A stretch of DNA of 41,676 nt from CAZHOV01 sp964534315 (GTDB lineage: Bacteria > Bacteroidota > Bacteroidia > Chitinophagales > Saprospiraceae), in contig CAZHOV010000027.1 in assembly GCA_964534315.1 (NCBI GenBank), positions 1-41,676 of the forward strand, given 5' to 3'. Every line of letters starts with the position of its first letter. The stretch's first letter is position 1. The notes below the pieces were generated by a model. That model saw only the letters and a program-made list of their open reading frames with translations. It made no database searches and was not told the DNA's origin. The position numbers and the translations under genes are program-made. Below, piece by piece: positions 25,388-32,167 of the stretch.

Positions 25388-26764
25388 ATGGACAGGATAA
25401 GGCTTTCGGGTAGGCAGTTTCTAATGCTCCATAAAAAGATTAGAGAATGTTTTGAAAATAACTGTAGGCATTTACACGGTGCTACACCACCAACCAAGGC
25501 TTCTCAACTATATGGGTTCAAACCTTTCAATCCAGAAGCACTTAGTATTAAATTTGACATGGAAGCTCACCAGAAAATAAAAAACTATCTTTCAAAAGTG
25601 AATCGAGGTTTGGCCAGTAATGAAAAAGGATATGTTGAAATAAAAGGAAAATATCTTTACCAAAAGCTACTCGAAGTACAGAATAAAAATGCTCGGGAGG
25701 TGACTCTATCTCCTCCATACTCCTTTATTTACTTTTGGTATGTAGAATGCAAAGATTTATTTGATTTTCAAGAAAAATTCGCTCTCCAATCTGAAAACTC
25801 TTATACCTACAATTGTTTCTATTTTTATTCTCCCCAACAAGAAATAAACGAATTTGAACTGAAACTGACGTTTGCTGGGTTGGATTGTGAAGCAGAGCTA
25901 AATGGATTTCACAATGGTAAAAAAACTGATCCTTTTTATGGAAAAGGCAATAAAATCAATGGTAATTACTTTTTTAGCCTGCAGAATGAAGACCAAGTTG
26001 AAATACAACTGATCCTCCCTGTGGAAGGAGATTCTCTTGAAAACGAAGATTATTCACAAGGTATCTTAAGTACTATTTCGTCTGATAACTTCCCATTGAG
26101 TGTTCGTATTTTTTTGGCAAAGAAAGAAGAACCACGTGCTAATGCTTCAGCAGGTTCGGCATTAAAAATAAGCCGCTATTTAACTCTGCTTAACCAAACA
26201 ATTCATCTTCCCAAAAAAAGTATCCGAGATCTTGATCAACTAAGGATAGGTAGAAACCCCATTACTATCATTCAAAATTTAGTTGGGACCTACTGGATCT
26301 GGAGATTGTATTTTTCCGAATATTCTACTTATGTTGCTCAACTGAAACTAGAAATTTTCAACGACTATACTGCTAGGGTCTATCATCCGGTTTACCGGGA
26401 AAAGATGCAAATCGGAAATATGCAGATCAGTACGATTTTTCAGGATTGCTTGTGTATTTCCACCTATGAAAAGAGTGGTGACGAACACCCTCAGTTAATA
26501 TCCTTTGGAATAGTGAAAATCCCGTCTTCTCCTGAGGAAAAAAATTATTTGACCGGTTCTTACGTAACTGTAGGAAACCAGGAAGATGAAAGACCTTATT
26601 CTGGACAAATGGAATTATACAGAGAAGACGATCCAGAACATACACAACTAAAACCCGAATTAATTAAAGTGGAGGAAGTGGATGAGTTTGTAGAAAAATT
26701 CCCCGAACTTTTCGTCCTTAAGGAAGAACTGTTAGGAATGGGAAAACCTGACTTACCGGACTAG
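25388..26764 (+). CDS. Protein of unknown function (458 aa)
   Basis: No family was recognised. It has no signal peptide or membrane helix, so a cytoplasmic location is expected. The N-terminal third is basic and partly helical (GRQFLMLHKKIRECFENNCRHL; EAHQKIKNYLSKVNRGL) and could bind nucleic acid, but no helix-turn-helix is certain. The middle is beta-rich (residues about 115-260). Residues about 300-425 form another beta-rich unit starting NLVGTYWIWRLYFSEYSTYVAQLKLEIF and ending SGQMELYRED, with alternating strands as in small sensory or barrel-like domains. The tail is acidic. An unusual array of three palindromes lies directly upstream, hinting at tight control. The 3' end overlaps the opposing 124-residue gene by 12 bp. 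Confidence 0.75.
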   Translation: MDRIRLSGRQFLMLHKKIRECFENNCRHLHGATPPTKASQLYGFKPFNPEALSIKFDMEAHQKIKNYLSKVNRGLASNEKGYVEIKGKYLYQKLLEVQNKNAREVTLSPPYSFIYFWYVECKDLFDFQEKFALQSENSYTYNCFYFYSPQQEINEFELKLTFAGLDCEAELNGFHNGKKTDPFYGKGNKINGNYFFSLQNEDQVEIQLILPVEGDSLENEDYSQGILSTISSDNFPLSVRIFLAKKEEPRANASAGSALKISRYLTLLNQTIHLPKKSIRDLDQLRIGRNPITIIQNLVGTYWIWRLYFSEYSTYVAQLKLEIFNDYTARVYHPVYREKMQIGNMQISTIFQDCLCISTYEKSGDEHPQLISFGIVKIPSSPEEKNYLTGSYVTVGNQEDERPYSGQMELYREDDPEHTQLKPELIKVEEVDEFVEKFPELFVLKEELLGMGKPDLPD

Positions 26765-27127
26765 TTTATTAGCTTGCTCACTTAATTCTTGAGCCTGAAT
26801 CTGACGATTTCTATTATTGCTTTTTAAATTAAATCCTCTCAAGTGTCCACTAATTATTTTATTGGCAACTGCGACATCTTTACAATAAACCAAAACATAG
26901 GTCACCCCAATTCTACTATGATCTTCTACTAATGCATCATTATTGGAAAAACCGCTTTTTAAATTGCTGGCAAAAGTCGGTCCGGAATTACTATTTAATC
27001 TAATGGTTAATATTAACTGGTAACCACCTTTTATACTGCTGGAAGATTGGTAAAAACGATTTTTACTAATACTTGCAAATAATTCATTTTCGCTTATTCC
27101 CTGTAAAACATTCCTGTTATTTTCCAT
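26753..27127 (-). CDS. Protein of unknown function (124 aa)
   Basis: A small soluble protein without recognised domains. A Ser/Asn-rich N-terminal half (FYQSSSSIKGGYQLILTIRLNSNSGP) is followed by a probable beta-strand/helix segment (IGVTYVLVYCKDVAVANKII) and a basic, Gln/Asn-rich C-terminus. Its last 12 bp overlap the end of the convergent 458-residue gene, so the pair can interfere through antisense transcription. A TAnnTTTG match lies about 103 bp upstream. Coding support is the undisturbed frame, a normal ATG and the placement, not homology. Confidence 0.6.
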   Translation of the reverse strand: MENNRNVLQGISENELFASISKNRFYQSSSSIKGGYQLILTIRLNSNSGPTFASNLKSGFSNNDALVEDHSRIGVTYVLVYCKDVAVANKIISGHLRGFNLKSNNRNRQIQAQELSEQANKLVR

Positions 27128-27229
27128 TGAAGCGTTTTTTGGTAAAGATCACGGTATAAATATATAATAATTAACAACTTACCCTGGATATTATTTTCCA
27201 CATTATGTTAATAACTTACAACGGAAATG

Positions 27230-27237
27230 CAAAGGTA
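27230..27237 (-). promoter_or_regulatory. Putative -7 element upstream of the 124-aa gene
   Basis: The minus strand reads TACCTTTG, an exact TAnnTTTG match followed by CATT. There is no clear TTTG box at 17-21 bp. It would give a leader of about 95 nt. Confidence 0.35.
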
Positions 27238-27305
27238 ACACCTTTTATTTTATCACCGTTCCATATATTATAAAAATTATCAATAAATAACAAGCCTTAT
27301 ACAAA

Positions 27306-27339
27306 AGAGGCTACCTCATTGACTAATGAGCCAACCTCT
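27306..27339 (-). terminator. Terminator of the peroxiredoxin operon
   Basis: AGAGG (27306-27310) with CCTCT (27335-27339), and CTCATT (27315-27320) with AATGAG (27325-27330), form one stem with a 4x4 internal loop. On the minus strand it is followed by TTTTGT. It lies about 60 bp after the DUF6952 stop. It shares the 12-mer AGAGGTTGGCTC with the terminator at 14480. Confidence 0.7.
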
Positions 27340-27399
27340 CTAAATTTAACTGTCTTACTTTAACAGGTCAGAACTTAATTCAAATCTTTCCTGCTATTA

Positions 27400-27654
27400 C
27401 TAATCTATCGATCCCATCACCCGCTGCATGAACCCATTGAGCGCCTCTCGCTTTGGTGTACCAGATTTTATGGTCTTTTGCACCTCCAATGCTCCATACA
27501 TATTGGACAACAATTCGCCAATCACATCGAACTCTTCATCTTTGAGTGAAGATAACTCTGTCAAATCTTCAAGCGTGTCGATGGTTTCTTGTACAAAATC
27601 ATCATCATTGCGATCCATGAAATCGATCAAATGCTTAATTACTGGTAACCTCAT
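27400..27654 (-). CDS. DUF6952-type small protein
   Basis: An 84-residue acidic, all-helical protein (MRLPVIKHLIDFMDRNDDDFVQETIDTLEDL...). I recognise it as the small protein that follows a thioredoxin gene in many Bacteroidota, now called DUF6952; its function is unknown. Its start codon lies 20 bp inside the end of the thioredoxin gene, so translation is probably coupled. The context points to a role with the peroxide-reducing pair upstream, for example binding or regulating thioredoxin. Confidence 0.8.
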   Translation of the reverse strand: MRLPVIKHLIDFMDRNDDDFVQETIDTLEDLTELSSLKDEEFDVIGELLSNMYGALEVQKTIKSGTPKREALNGFMQRVMGSID

Positions 27655-27949
27655 GAACTAAATCTTTTAACAGATCAAACTTGTTGGTTTGAACCTGATT
27701 GACAAATGTTCCTTTTCTAAAGGTGGCAAAAGTAGGTAGGTTATCTACATTTGCTAATTTTCGTGAGTTTGGAAATTTTTCCGCATCGACGATTACGAAA
27801 GAAACTTGATCATTTTCATTAGCCAGTTTCTTAAACTTTGGCTTCATGATCCGGCAGTTTCCACACCATCCGGCAGAATACTGCACTACCACAACTTCTT
27901 CGTTCTCAACAATCTCTTGCAGATTGTCATTATTTAGTTCTTTTATCAT
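27635..27949 (-). CDS. Thioredoxin-family protein (WCGNC active site)
   Basis: The 104-residue protein has the complete thioredoxin fold length and the active site GWCGNCR (Cys29, Cys32), with Asn in place of the usual Pro; this raises or lowers redox potential in related proteins. The cis-proline loop NLPTFATF is present. There is no signal peptide, so it acts in the cytoplasm. It sits 57 bp downstream of the peroxiredoxin gene on the same strand and overlaps the next gene by 20 bp, so its likely job is to re-reduce that peroxiredoxin. Confidence 0.93.
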   Translation of the reverse strand: MIKELNNDNLQEIVENEEVVVVQYSAGWCGNCRIMKPKFKKLANENDQVSFVIVDAEKFPNSRKLANVDNLPTFATFRKGTFVNQVQTNKFDLLKDLVHEVTSN

Positions 27950-28006
27950 AATCTTTTCGTTTTTATCTTATTAAAAATATAGATAGAATTATTGACCACT
28001 CAATAA

Positions 28007-28645
28007 TTAGTTCGCACTCAAATAAGAGGCTACTCCTTCCCGATTGGCAGCCATAGCTTCTTTGCCTTCTTCCCAGTTGGCAGGACAAACTTCTCCCTTC
28101 ACCTGAAAATGCTTGTAAGCATCGATGATTCGTAAATATTCCTGTACATTACGCCCGAGCGGCATGTGGTTGATCCCTTCGTGAAACACAATCCCCTCTT
28201 CATCAATCAAATAGGTAGCCCGATAGGTTACATTGTCGCCATCAACCAGCTCAGCGCCTGTTTCTTCATCATATCTCTGATTGGTGATATCCAAAATACC
28301 TAATACGTTAGCCAAATTGCGATTGCTATCAGCTAATAAATTATAGGTCACCCCTTCAATTCCGCCATCATCCTTTGAGGTGTTTAACCAGGCGAAATGT
28401 ACTTCAGGGGTATCGCATGATGCACCAATTACAATGGTATCTCTCTTTTCAAATTCGGGTAACATTTCCTGAAAGGCATGTAGCTCCGTAGGACAGACGA
28501 ATGTAAAATCTTTAGGATACCAAAAAAGCAATACTTTCTTATTATTATTGATTGCTTCTTCCAATACATTAACTTTAAACGTATCGCCCATTTCATTCAT
28601 GGCATTTACTTCAATGTTCGGGAATTTTTTTCCTGTGAAAGTCAT
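28007..28645 (-). CDS. Peroxiredoxin (AhpC/TSA family, 2-Cys)
   Basis: A 212-residue thiol peroxidase that reduces hydrogen peroxide and organic peroxides. The peroxidatic cysteine is Cys51 in FTFVCPTE; the resolving cysteine is Cys187 in GEVCPANW near the C-terminus, the arrangement of typical 2-Cys (AhpC/Prx1) enzymes. The C-terminal tail is present and there is no signal peptide. It is the first gene of a peroxiredoxin - thioredoxin - DUF6952 operon, so electrons probably flow from the thioredoxin. Upstream there is an inverted repeat AACATA-N11-TATGTT (28684-28706) that might bind a peroxide- or metal-responsive regulator. Confidence 0.95.
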   Translation of the reverse strand: MTFTGKKFPNIEVNAMNEMGDTFKVNVLEEAINNNKKVLLFWYPKDFTFVCPTELHAFQEMLPEFEKRDTIVIGASCDTPEVHFAWLNTSKDDGGIEGVTYNLLADSNRNLANVLGILDITNQRYDEETGAELVDGDNVTYRATYLIDEEGIVFHEGINHMPLGRNVQEYLRIIDAYKHFQVKGEVCPANWEEGKEAMAANREGVASYLSAN

Positions 28646-28683
28646 CTTTTATATGTTTTAATTATTTTCAATTATATGCCTTT

Positions 28684-28706
28684 AACATAGTAAACATTGT
28701 TATGTT
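28684..28706. promoter_or_regulatory. Inverted repeat upstream of the peroxiredoxin operon
   Basis: AACATA (28684-28689), 11 bp, TATGTT (28701-28706), 39 bp before the peroxiredoxin ATG. Half-site size and spacing suit a dimeric regulator such as OxyR or a Fur/PerR-type protein, but neither consensus is matched exactly. Confidence 0.35.
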
Positions 28707-28789
28707 CAATATTTTTTGAAAGTTCTGAACTAAATAAAACCAAAATTAGAAAAGGTCTTTTCCTTAAAAGAACAGGATTAAAAATTTAA

Positions 28790-28819
28790 TTTGGTTAGTC
28801 GATTTTGATACTAACTTTG
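28790..28819 (+). promoter_or_regulatory. Consensus-like promoter in a gene-free region
   Basis: TTTG (28790-28793), 18 bp, TAACTTTG (28812-28819) and a following C, as at atpD. It points to the right, away from the peroxiredoxin gene, into a region with no convincing ORF, and is matched by an intrinsic terminator at 29284-29336. Confidence 0.7.
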
Positions 28820-28910
28820 CTGATGAAATGGTACCCATTTGCGAAATGAAAAAGAGAAGTATGAATACCCGTCTTTTTTACTTTTTGATGACAGGAATAG
28901 GAGATCTCTT

Positions 28911-28985
28911 ATGAAAAAGATACTAGGCCTTGATCTGGACAGACAGACACGTTGCGATTATTGGCATTTGTATTTTGAGGTATAA
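28911..28985 (+). other. 24-codon ORF starting MKKILGLDL
   Basis: About 85 nt after the predicted transcription start comes an ATG followed by MKKILGLDLDRQTRCDYWHL and then a stop. The first nine residues are identical to the usual opening of Bacteroidota type II-C Cas9 proteins (RuvC-I, MKKILGLDLG...), and are similar to openings of actin-fold kinases. Nothing after residue 9 aligns in frame, although another frame continues as AIIGICILRYN. It could be a decayed gene start or chance; a functional protein is not claimed. Confidence 0.2.
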
Positions 28986-29050
28986 CAAGATTCCATCTTT
29001 CCAAAAAACAACGTCCATCTTTTTGTCGTTTTTTGTAACACAACACTGGA

Positions 29051-29232
29051 TTGGTGCAGCGCACCAAAACATTAGTAGATTAGGAAAATTATCGATCATG
29101 GATGGTGCAGCGCACCTTAATATTAAAACCAAGGAAACATTAAAAATCCTGATAAAAAATATTGAGCTCCTCCGGAGCACTCACCATTTGGGGCTGTATT
29201 AATGCTACCAATAGGTTGCTCCTCTGGAGCAA
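29051..29232. repeat. Four short REP-like hairpins
   Basis: TTGGTGC-AGC-GCACCAA (29051-29067), GGTGC-AGC-GCACC (29104-29116), GCTCC-TCC-GGAGC (29166-29178) and TTGCTCC-TCT-GGAGCAA (29216-29232). All have a 5-7 bp stem and a 3-nt loop. They come as two pairs, one of GGTGC type and one of GCTCC type. The second pair with its CTACCAATAGGTTGCTCC context resembles dispersed intergenic repeats I have seen in other Bacteroidota. Confidence 0.6.
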
Positions 29233-29283
29233 ATGATTAAACATTTATCAATGGGGAAACCTGCCTGACCATCTTTTGGAAGT

Positions 29284-29336
29284 AGTCTTTCCCTATTACT
29301 CTCTCTCCTCGTAATAGGGCTGATAAAGACTTTTTT
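29284..29336 (+). terminator. Intrinsic terminator in a gene-free region
   Basis: AGTCTTT-CCCTATTAC (29284-29299) pairs with GTAATAGGG (29311-29319) and, after a 5-nt bulge, AAAGACT (29325-29331). It is followed by a T-run (29331-29336). It closes the transcription unit that starts near 28826. Confidence 0.75.
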
Positions 29337-29416
29337 ATTGAATTACAAATAATACTCACCCCTCACTACTAATTACTAACTATTAACCATTCATTCCTCA
29401 TTCCTCATTCCTCCTA

Positions 29417-29547
29417 CTTTGAAAAATTGATGAGACGCTTTCGATTGACAGGCTTTTGTTGCTCCCACCATTAAAATAGTGGGTTGATAATTTTATTTTT
29501 CAAAATCATTAGCTTCTGGCTCAAGCTTCAGTTGTCAGTTAATTTGC
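29417..29547. repeat. 131-bp direct repeat, copy 1
   Basis: This copy matches 29568-29698 with about three differences. Inside, TTTGAAAAAT (29418-29427) and ATTTTTCAAA (29495-29504) form inverted ends around an inner hairpin CCCAC/GTGGG (29464-29483), a MITE-like or structured-RNA layout. The stretch 29340-29416 is low-complexity ACTAATTACT/CATTCCT text. Confidence 0.8.
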
Positions 29548-29567
29548 GCATTGCTCATTGCGCATTC

Positions 29568-29698
29568 CTTTGAAAAATTGATGAGACGCTTTCGATTGAC
29601 AGGGTCTTGTTGCTCCCACCATTAAAATAGTGGGTTGATAATTCTATTTTTCAAAATCATTAGCTTCTGGCTCAAGCTTCAGTTGTCAGTTAATTTGC
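29568..29698. repeat. 131-bp direct repeat, copy 2
   Basis: Second copy, exactly 151 bp after the first, with the same inverted ends (29569-29578 and 29646-29655). Only 20 bp of TTGCTCATTGC-type low-complexity DNA separates the copies. The right end is 118 bp from the start of the GTPase gene. Confidence 0.8.
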
Positions 29699-29816
29699 TC
29701 ATTGCACTTTGCTCATGACCTTCGTCACTCCACCACTCTACAAATATCATTTCTTAAGAATTGAATATTCAATATCTTCTTTTCCGAATTAATTCCCTAA
29801 CTAACACCCATTCGTT

Positions 29817-31172
29817 ATGAAAAGAAAAAGAATTATCATCTTAGGTGCAGCAGGTAGAGATTTCCATAATTTCAATATTTACTACCGAGGTAAAGAAAAG
29901 TATGAAGTTGTTGCCTTTACGGCTGCACAAATACCCGACATTGACGATCGTCGCTATCCGCCTGAATTATCGGGTGATCTATATCCTGACGGTATTCCGA
30001 TCTACGACGAAAAAGACCTTCCCCGCCTGATCAAAGAATTGGAGGTTGAAGAATGCGTATTTAGCTACAGTGATGTAAGCTATGACCATGTGATGCACCT
30101 TAGCGCGTTGGTAAATGCTACAGGTGCCAATTTTCTCATGTTGGGCACCAATGCGACTATGCTCAAGAGTACCAAACCGGTTATTGCCGTTTGTGCCATC
30201 CGAACGGGCGTCGGTAAAAGCCAGACGTCCCGGAAAGTGGTAGACTTGCTTATGGAAAAAGACCTTCGCGTAGTGGCTATCCGCCACCCGATGCCTTATG
30301 GTAACCTCGCCAAGCAAAAAGTACAGCGATTTGCTACCCTTGAGGATCTGAAAAAGCACGAATGCACCATAGAAGAAATGGAAGAATACGAACCGCATAT
30401 TACCAAAGGAAATGTAATATACTCAGGTGATGATTACGAGGCCATACTCCGGGCTGCAGAAAATGACCCTGATGGCTGCGATGTGATTGTATGGGATGGT
30501 GGGAATAATGACTTCTCCTTCATTGAACCTAACTTACAAATCACCCTTTTAGACCCCCACCGACCCGGTCATGAGTTAAAATACTATCCTGGCGAAGTCA
30601 ACTTAAGAGTGGCTGATGTTTGTATCATCAATAAGATTGATACAGCCAGCCCGGAAGGCGTACAGATGATTAGGGAAAATATTGAAAAGCTCAATCCAGG
30701 CGCAATGGTGATTGATGCCGCCTCTCCCGTATCGGTCAATGACGCTTCCGTCATCCACAATAAGCGGGTATTGGTTGTTGAAGATGGACCATCTCTTACC
30801 CATGGTGGTATGAAATTGGGAGCAGGAACCGTAGCTGCTAAAAAGTTTGGCGCTAAAGAATTGGTTGATCCTCGTCCATATCTGGTTGGAAAGATCAAAA
30901 AGACCTTTGACATTTACCCCGATATCGGTATTTTACTCCCGGCCATGGGCTACAGCGAGGAGCAGTTGAGAGATCTGGAAGAAACCATCAACAAGACGGA
31001 CTGCGACTCTGTAGTGATCGGAACACCTATCGATCTCGGAAGAGTATTAAAGATCAACAAGCCATATACACGGGTCTATTACGACCTCCAGGAGATCGGC
31101 AAGCCCGACCTTAGCGATGTGTTGGGAGCCTTTGTAGAAAAGAAGGTGATGGCGGGATTGCAGCTTAGGTGA
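29817..31172 (+). CDS. Cyclic 2,3-diphosphoglycerate synthetase-family GTPase
   Basis: A 451-residue cytoplasmic protein of the COG2403 family. The N-terminal domain (RIIILGAAGRDFHNFNIYYR, about 5-24) is a Rossmann-like nucleotide fold. A P-loop follows at about 127-135 (IRTGVGKSQTS). Segments DVIVWDGGNNDFSF and VCIINKIDTASPEG (NKID, guanine-type specificity) complete a GTPase-like domain; the end contains PDIGILLPAMGYSEEQL and DLSDV. In methanogens the family enzyme makes cyclic 2,3-diphosphoglycerate, a thermoprotectant, from 2,3-diphosphoglycerate and ATP. In bacteria the family is present but the reaction is not established, so the name is by family only. Upstream lie the tandem 131-bp repeats and one GAATATTC palindrome (29763-29770); a strong terminator follows. 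Confidence 0.85.
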   Translation: MKRKRIIILGAAGRDFHNFNIYYRGKEKYEVVAFTAAQIPDIDDRRYPPELSGDLYPDGIPIYDEKDLPRLIKELEVEECVFSYSDVSYDHVMHLSALVNATGANFLMLGTNATMLKSTKPVIAVCAIRTGVGKSQTSRKVVDLLMEKDLRVVAIRHPMPYGNLAKQKVQRFATLEDLKKHECTIEEMEEYEPHITKGNVIYSGDDYEAILRAAENDPDGCDVIVWDGGNNDFSFIEPNLQITLLDPHRPGHELKYYPGEVNLRVADVCIINKIDTASPEGVQMIRENIEKLNPGAMVIDAASPVSVNDASVIHNKRVLVVEDGPSLTHGGMKLGAGTVAAKKFGAKELVDPRPYLVGKIKKTFDIYPDIGILLPAMGYSEEQLRDLEETINKTDCDSVVIGTPIDLGRVLKINKPYTRVYYDLQEIGKPDLSDVLGAFVEKKVMAGLQLR

Positions 31173-31188
31173 GGAAGGATAAACATGG

Positions 31189-31230
31189 GAGGGAGTCTAA
31201 AAAGTCTTTTAGACTCCCTCTTAGGAATTT
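31189..31230 (+). terminator. Terminator of the cyclic-DPG synthetase-like gene
   Basis: GAGGGAGTCTAAAA (31189-31202), loop AGTC, TTTTAGACTCCCTC (31207-31220): a perfect 14-bp stem 17 nt after the stop, followed by TTAGGAATTTTTT. Confidence 0.85.
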
Positions 31231-31278
31231 TTTATAGTTTAGGAGATATTCTTTTTGAAAAAAAGATAACCCTACACT

Positions 31279-31326
31279 ATAATGGTAAAGGCAAAATGCC
31301 CAATAAGAAACTTTGTCCTTTACCAT
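31279..31326. repeat. ATGGTAAAGG/CCTTTACCAT inverted repeat
   Basis: ATGGTAAAGG near 31280 pairs with CCTTTACCAT ending near 31326 across roughly 25 nt. The right arm shares TGTCCTTTACCAT with the nested repeats at 13147-13210, suggesting a small dispersed family. Confidence 0.45.
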
Positions 31327-31328
31327 AT

Positions 31329-31391
31329 TTTGGGAGGGCTGTTTTTTCTAAAAAAATCATTGATTTTTTTAGAAAAAACAGCCCTCCCAAA
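31329..31391. repeat. 31-bp perfect inverted repeat
   Basis: Positions 31329-31359 are the exact reverse complement of 31361-31391, with a single central base. The outer part is GC-rich (TTTGGGAGGGCTG), the inner part is A/T runs. It lies between the convergent genes ending at 31172 (+) and 31463 (-). It may act as a second bidirectional terminator or processing site, or be a mobile palindrome. Confidence 0.8.
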
Positions 31392-31462
31392 GAAGAAAGT
31401 TTGGTGTGTCGAAACACGAATAGTGTTTTGAAACCCCCTCCTAAGGTTTTACCTTTTTTTCT

Positions 31463-31963
31463 TTAATTTTCTGTAGATCGCTCGTACGCAAACCCACCAC
31501 CTTTCTGGGCGGTCCAACTGGTAAATTTGACACTTAGATAGATATTATCTTCGATGAGGTGAAGGACTAAATCCTTACCTACCACATCCTGAGGTTTCCC
31601 AACTGCTTCTCTAAAAGGTTGGAAGTCCAAACTTTCAATCTGATCGGTTGTCCCTTCTGCCCATTCGGTGCCCGTCGGACTAGTCATTTTATCAGCTTCG
31701 TTTTCTGTTTTAGCATTGTATATCTGGCCACCTTCATTTCCCCGGGTGATCCATACATTATCGGTTATGCGATCCTGATTAGCTTCAACACTGGGGTCGG
31801 CATCATTCTGCTTGGTAAAAGTGGTCGTGGCTCCTGTCCAGATAGTAGCTTCTTCTTCCATCGGATCATCCGGGTTCGGCTCATCCAGTTCATCCTCCGA
31901 ACAGGAATAAGTAAAAAGAGAAATCAGTAAAAGGCTAAGAAAAGATCCAAATTTTAAACGCAT
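31463..31963 (-). CDS. Predicted surface lipoprotein, unknown function
   Basis: A 166-residue lipoprotein: signal peptide with lipobox YSC, Cys21 lipidated. The residues after it, SEDELDEP, are acidic like the lipoprotein export signal that sends Bacteroidota lipoproteins to the outer face of the outer membrane. The mature domain is a compact beta-rich unit (VWITRGNEGGQIYNAKTE; DLVLHLIEDNIYLSVKFTSW; GGGFAYERST). I recall similar conserved segments (DRITDNVWITR, KFTSWxxxxGGGFxYxRS) in secreted proteins of other phyla, but know no function. It is convergent with the GTPase gene and divergent from the propeller-like gene at 32168. Confidence 0.8.
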   Translation of the reverse strand: MRLKFGSFLSLLLISLFTYSCSEDELDEPNPDDPMEEEATIWTGATTTFTKQNDADPSVEANQDRITDNVWITRGNEGGQIYNAKTENEADKMTSPTGTEWAEGTTDQIESLDFQPFREAVGKPQDVVGKDLVLHLIEDNIYLSVKFTSWTAQKGGGFAYERSTEN

Positions 31964-32167
31964 GATTTATATGTATTAGTTAGGAAATTGAAACTGATGT
32001 AAGTTAAAATAGTTTAGCATATCCGTGTAAAACTGTCCTCTACCCACTAATATCCCCTTGCAAGGATGACTTTTATCAACCCCCAAGATATGATACTTAT
32101 CATTGCCTTTTTATGAGGTTTAGAATATTATTCTTTATACACCATCTGTAACCAAAAATAAAACGTC

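Larger units (their letters stand above)
28826..29336 (+). ncRNA. Candidate noncoding transcript (or decayed gene)
   Basis: A predicted transcript of about 510 nt bounded by the promoter at 28790-28819 and the terminator at 29284-29336. It contains four short stable hairpins at 29051-29232. The longest + strand frames are short (one at 28930-29202, 90 codons) and look noncoding: that frame reads straight through the hairpins. It may be a structural RNA, a REP-bearing leader, or the remains of a deleted gene. No Rfam family was recognised. Confidence 0.35.

Noticed and set aside
28923..29202. 85- and 90-codon frames on both strands of the 28.9-29.2 kb region
   Set aside because: They run through the short hairpins and translate them as repeated GAAHQN/GAAHLN-type text; more consistent with noncoding repeats.
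29417..29698. CRISPR array
   Set aside because: Only two long, diverging copies with low-complexity spacing; no short regular repeats with unique spacers and no cas genes.
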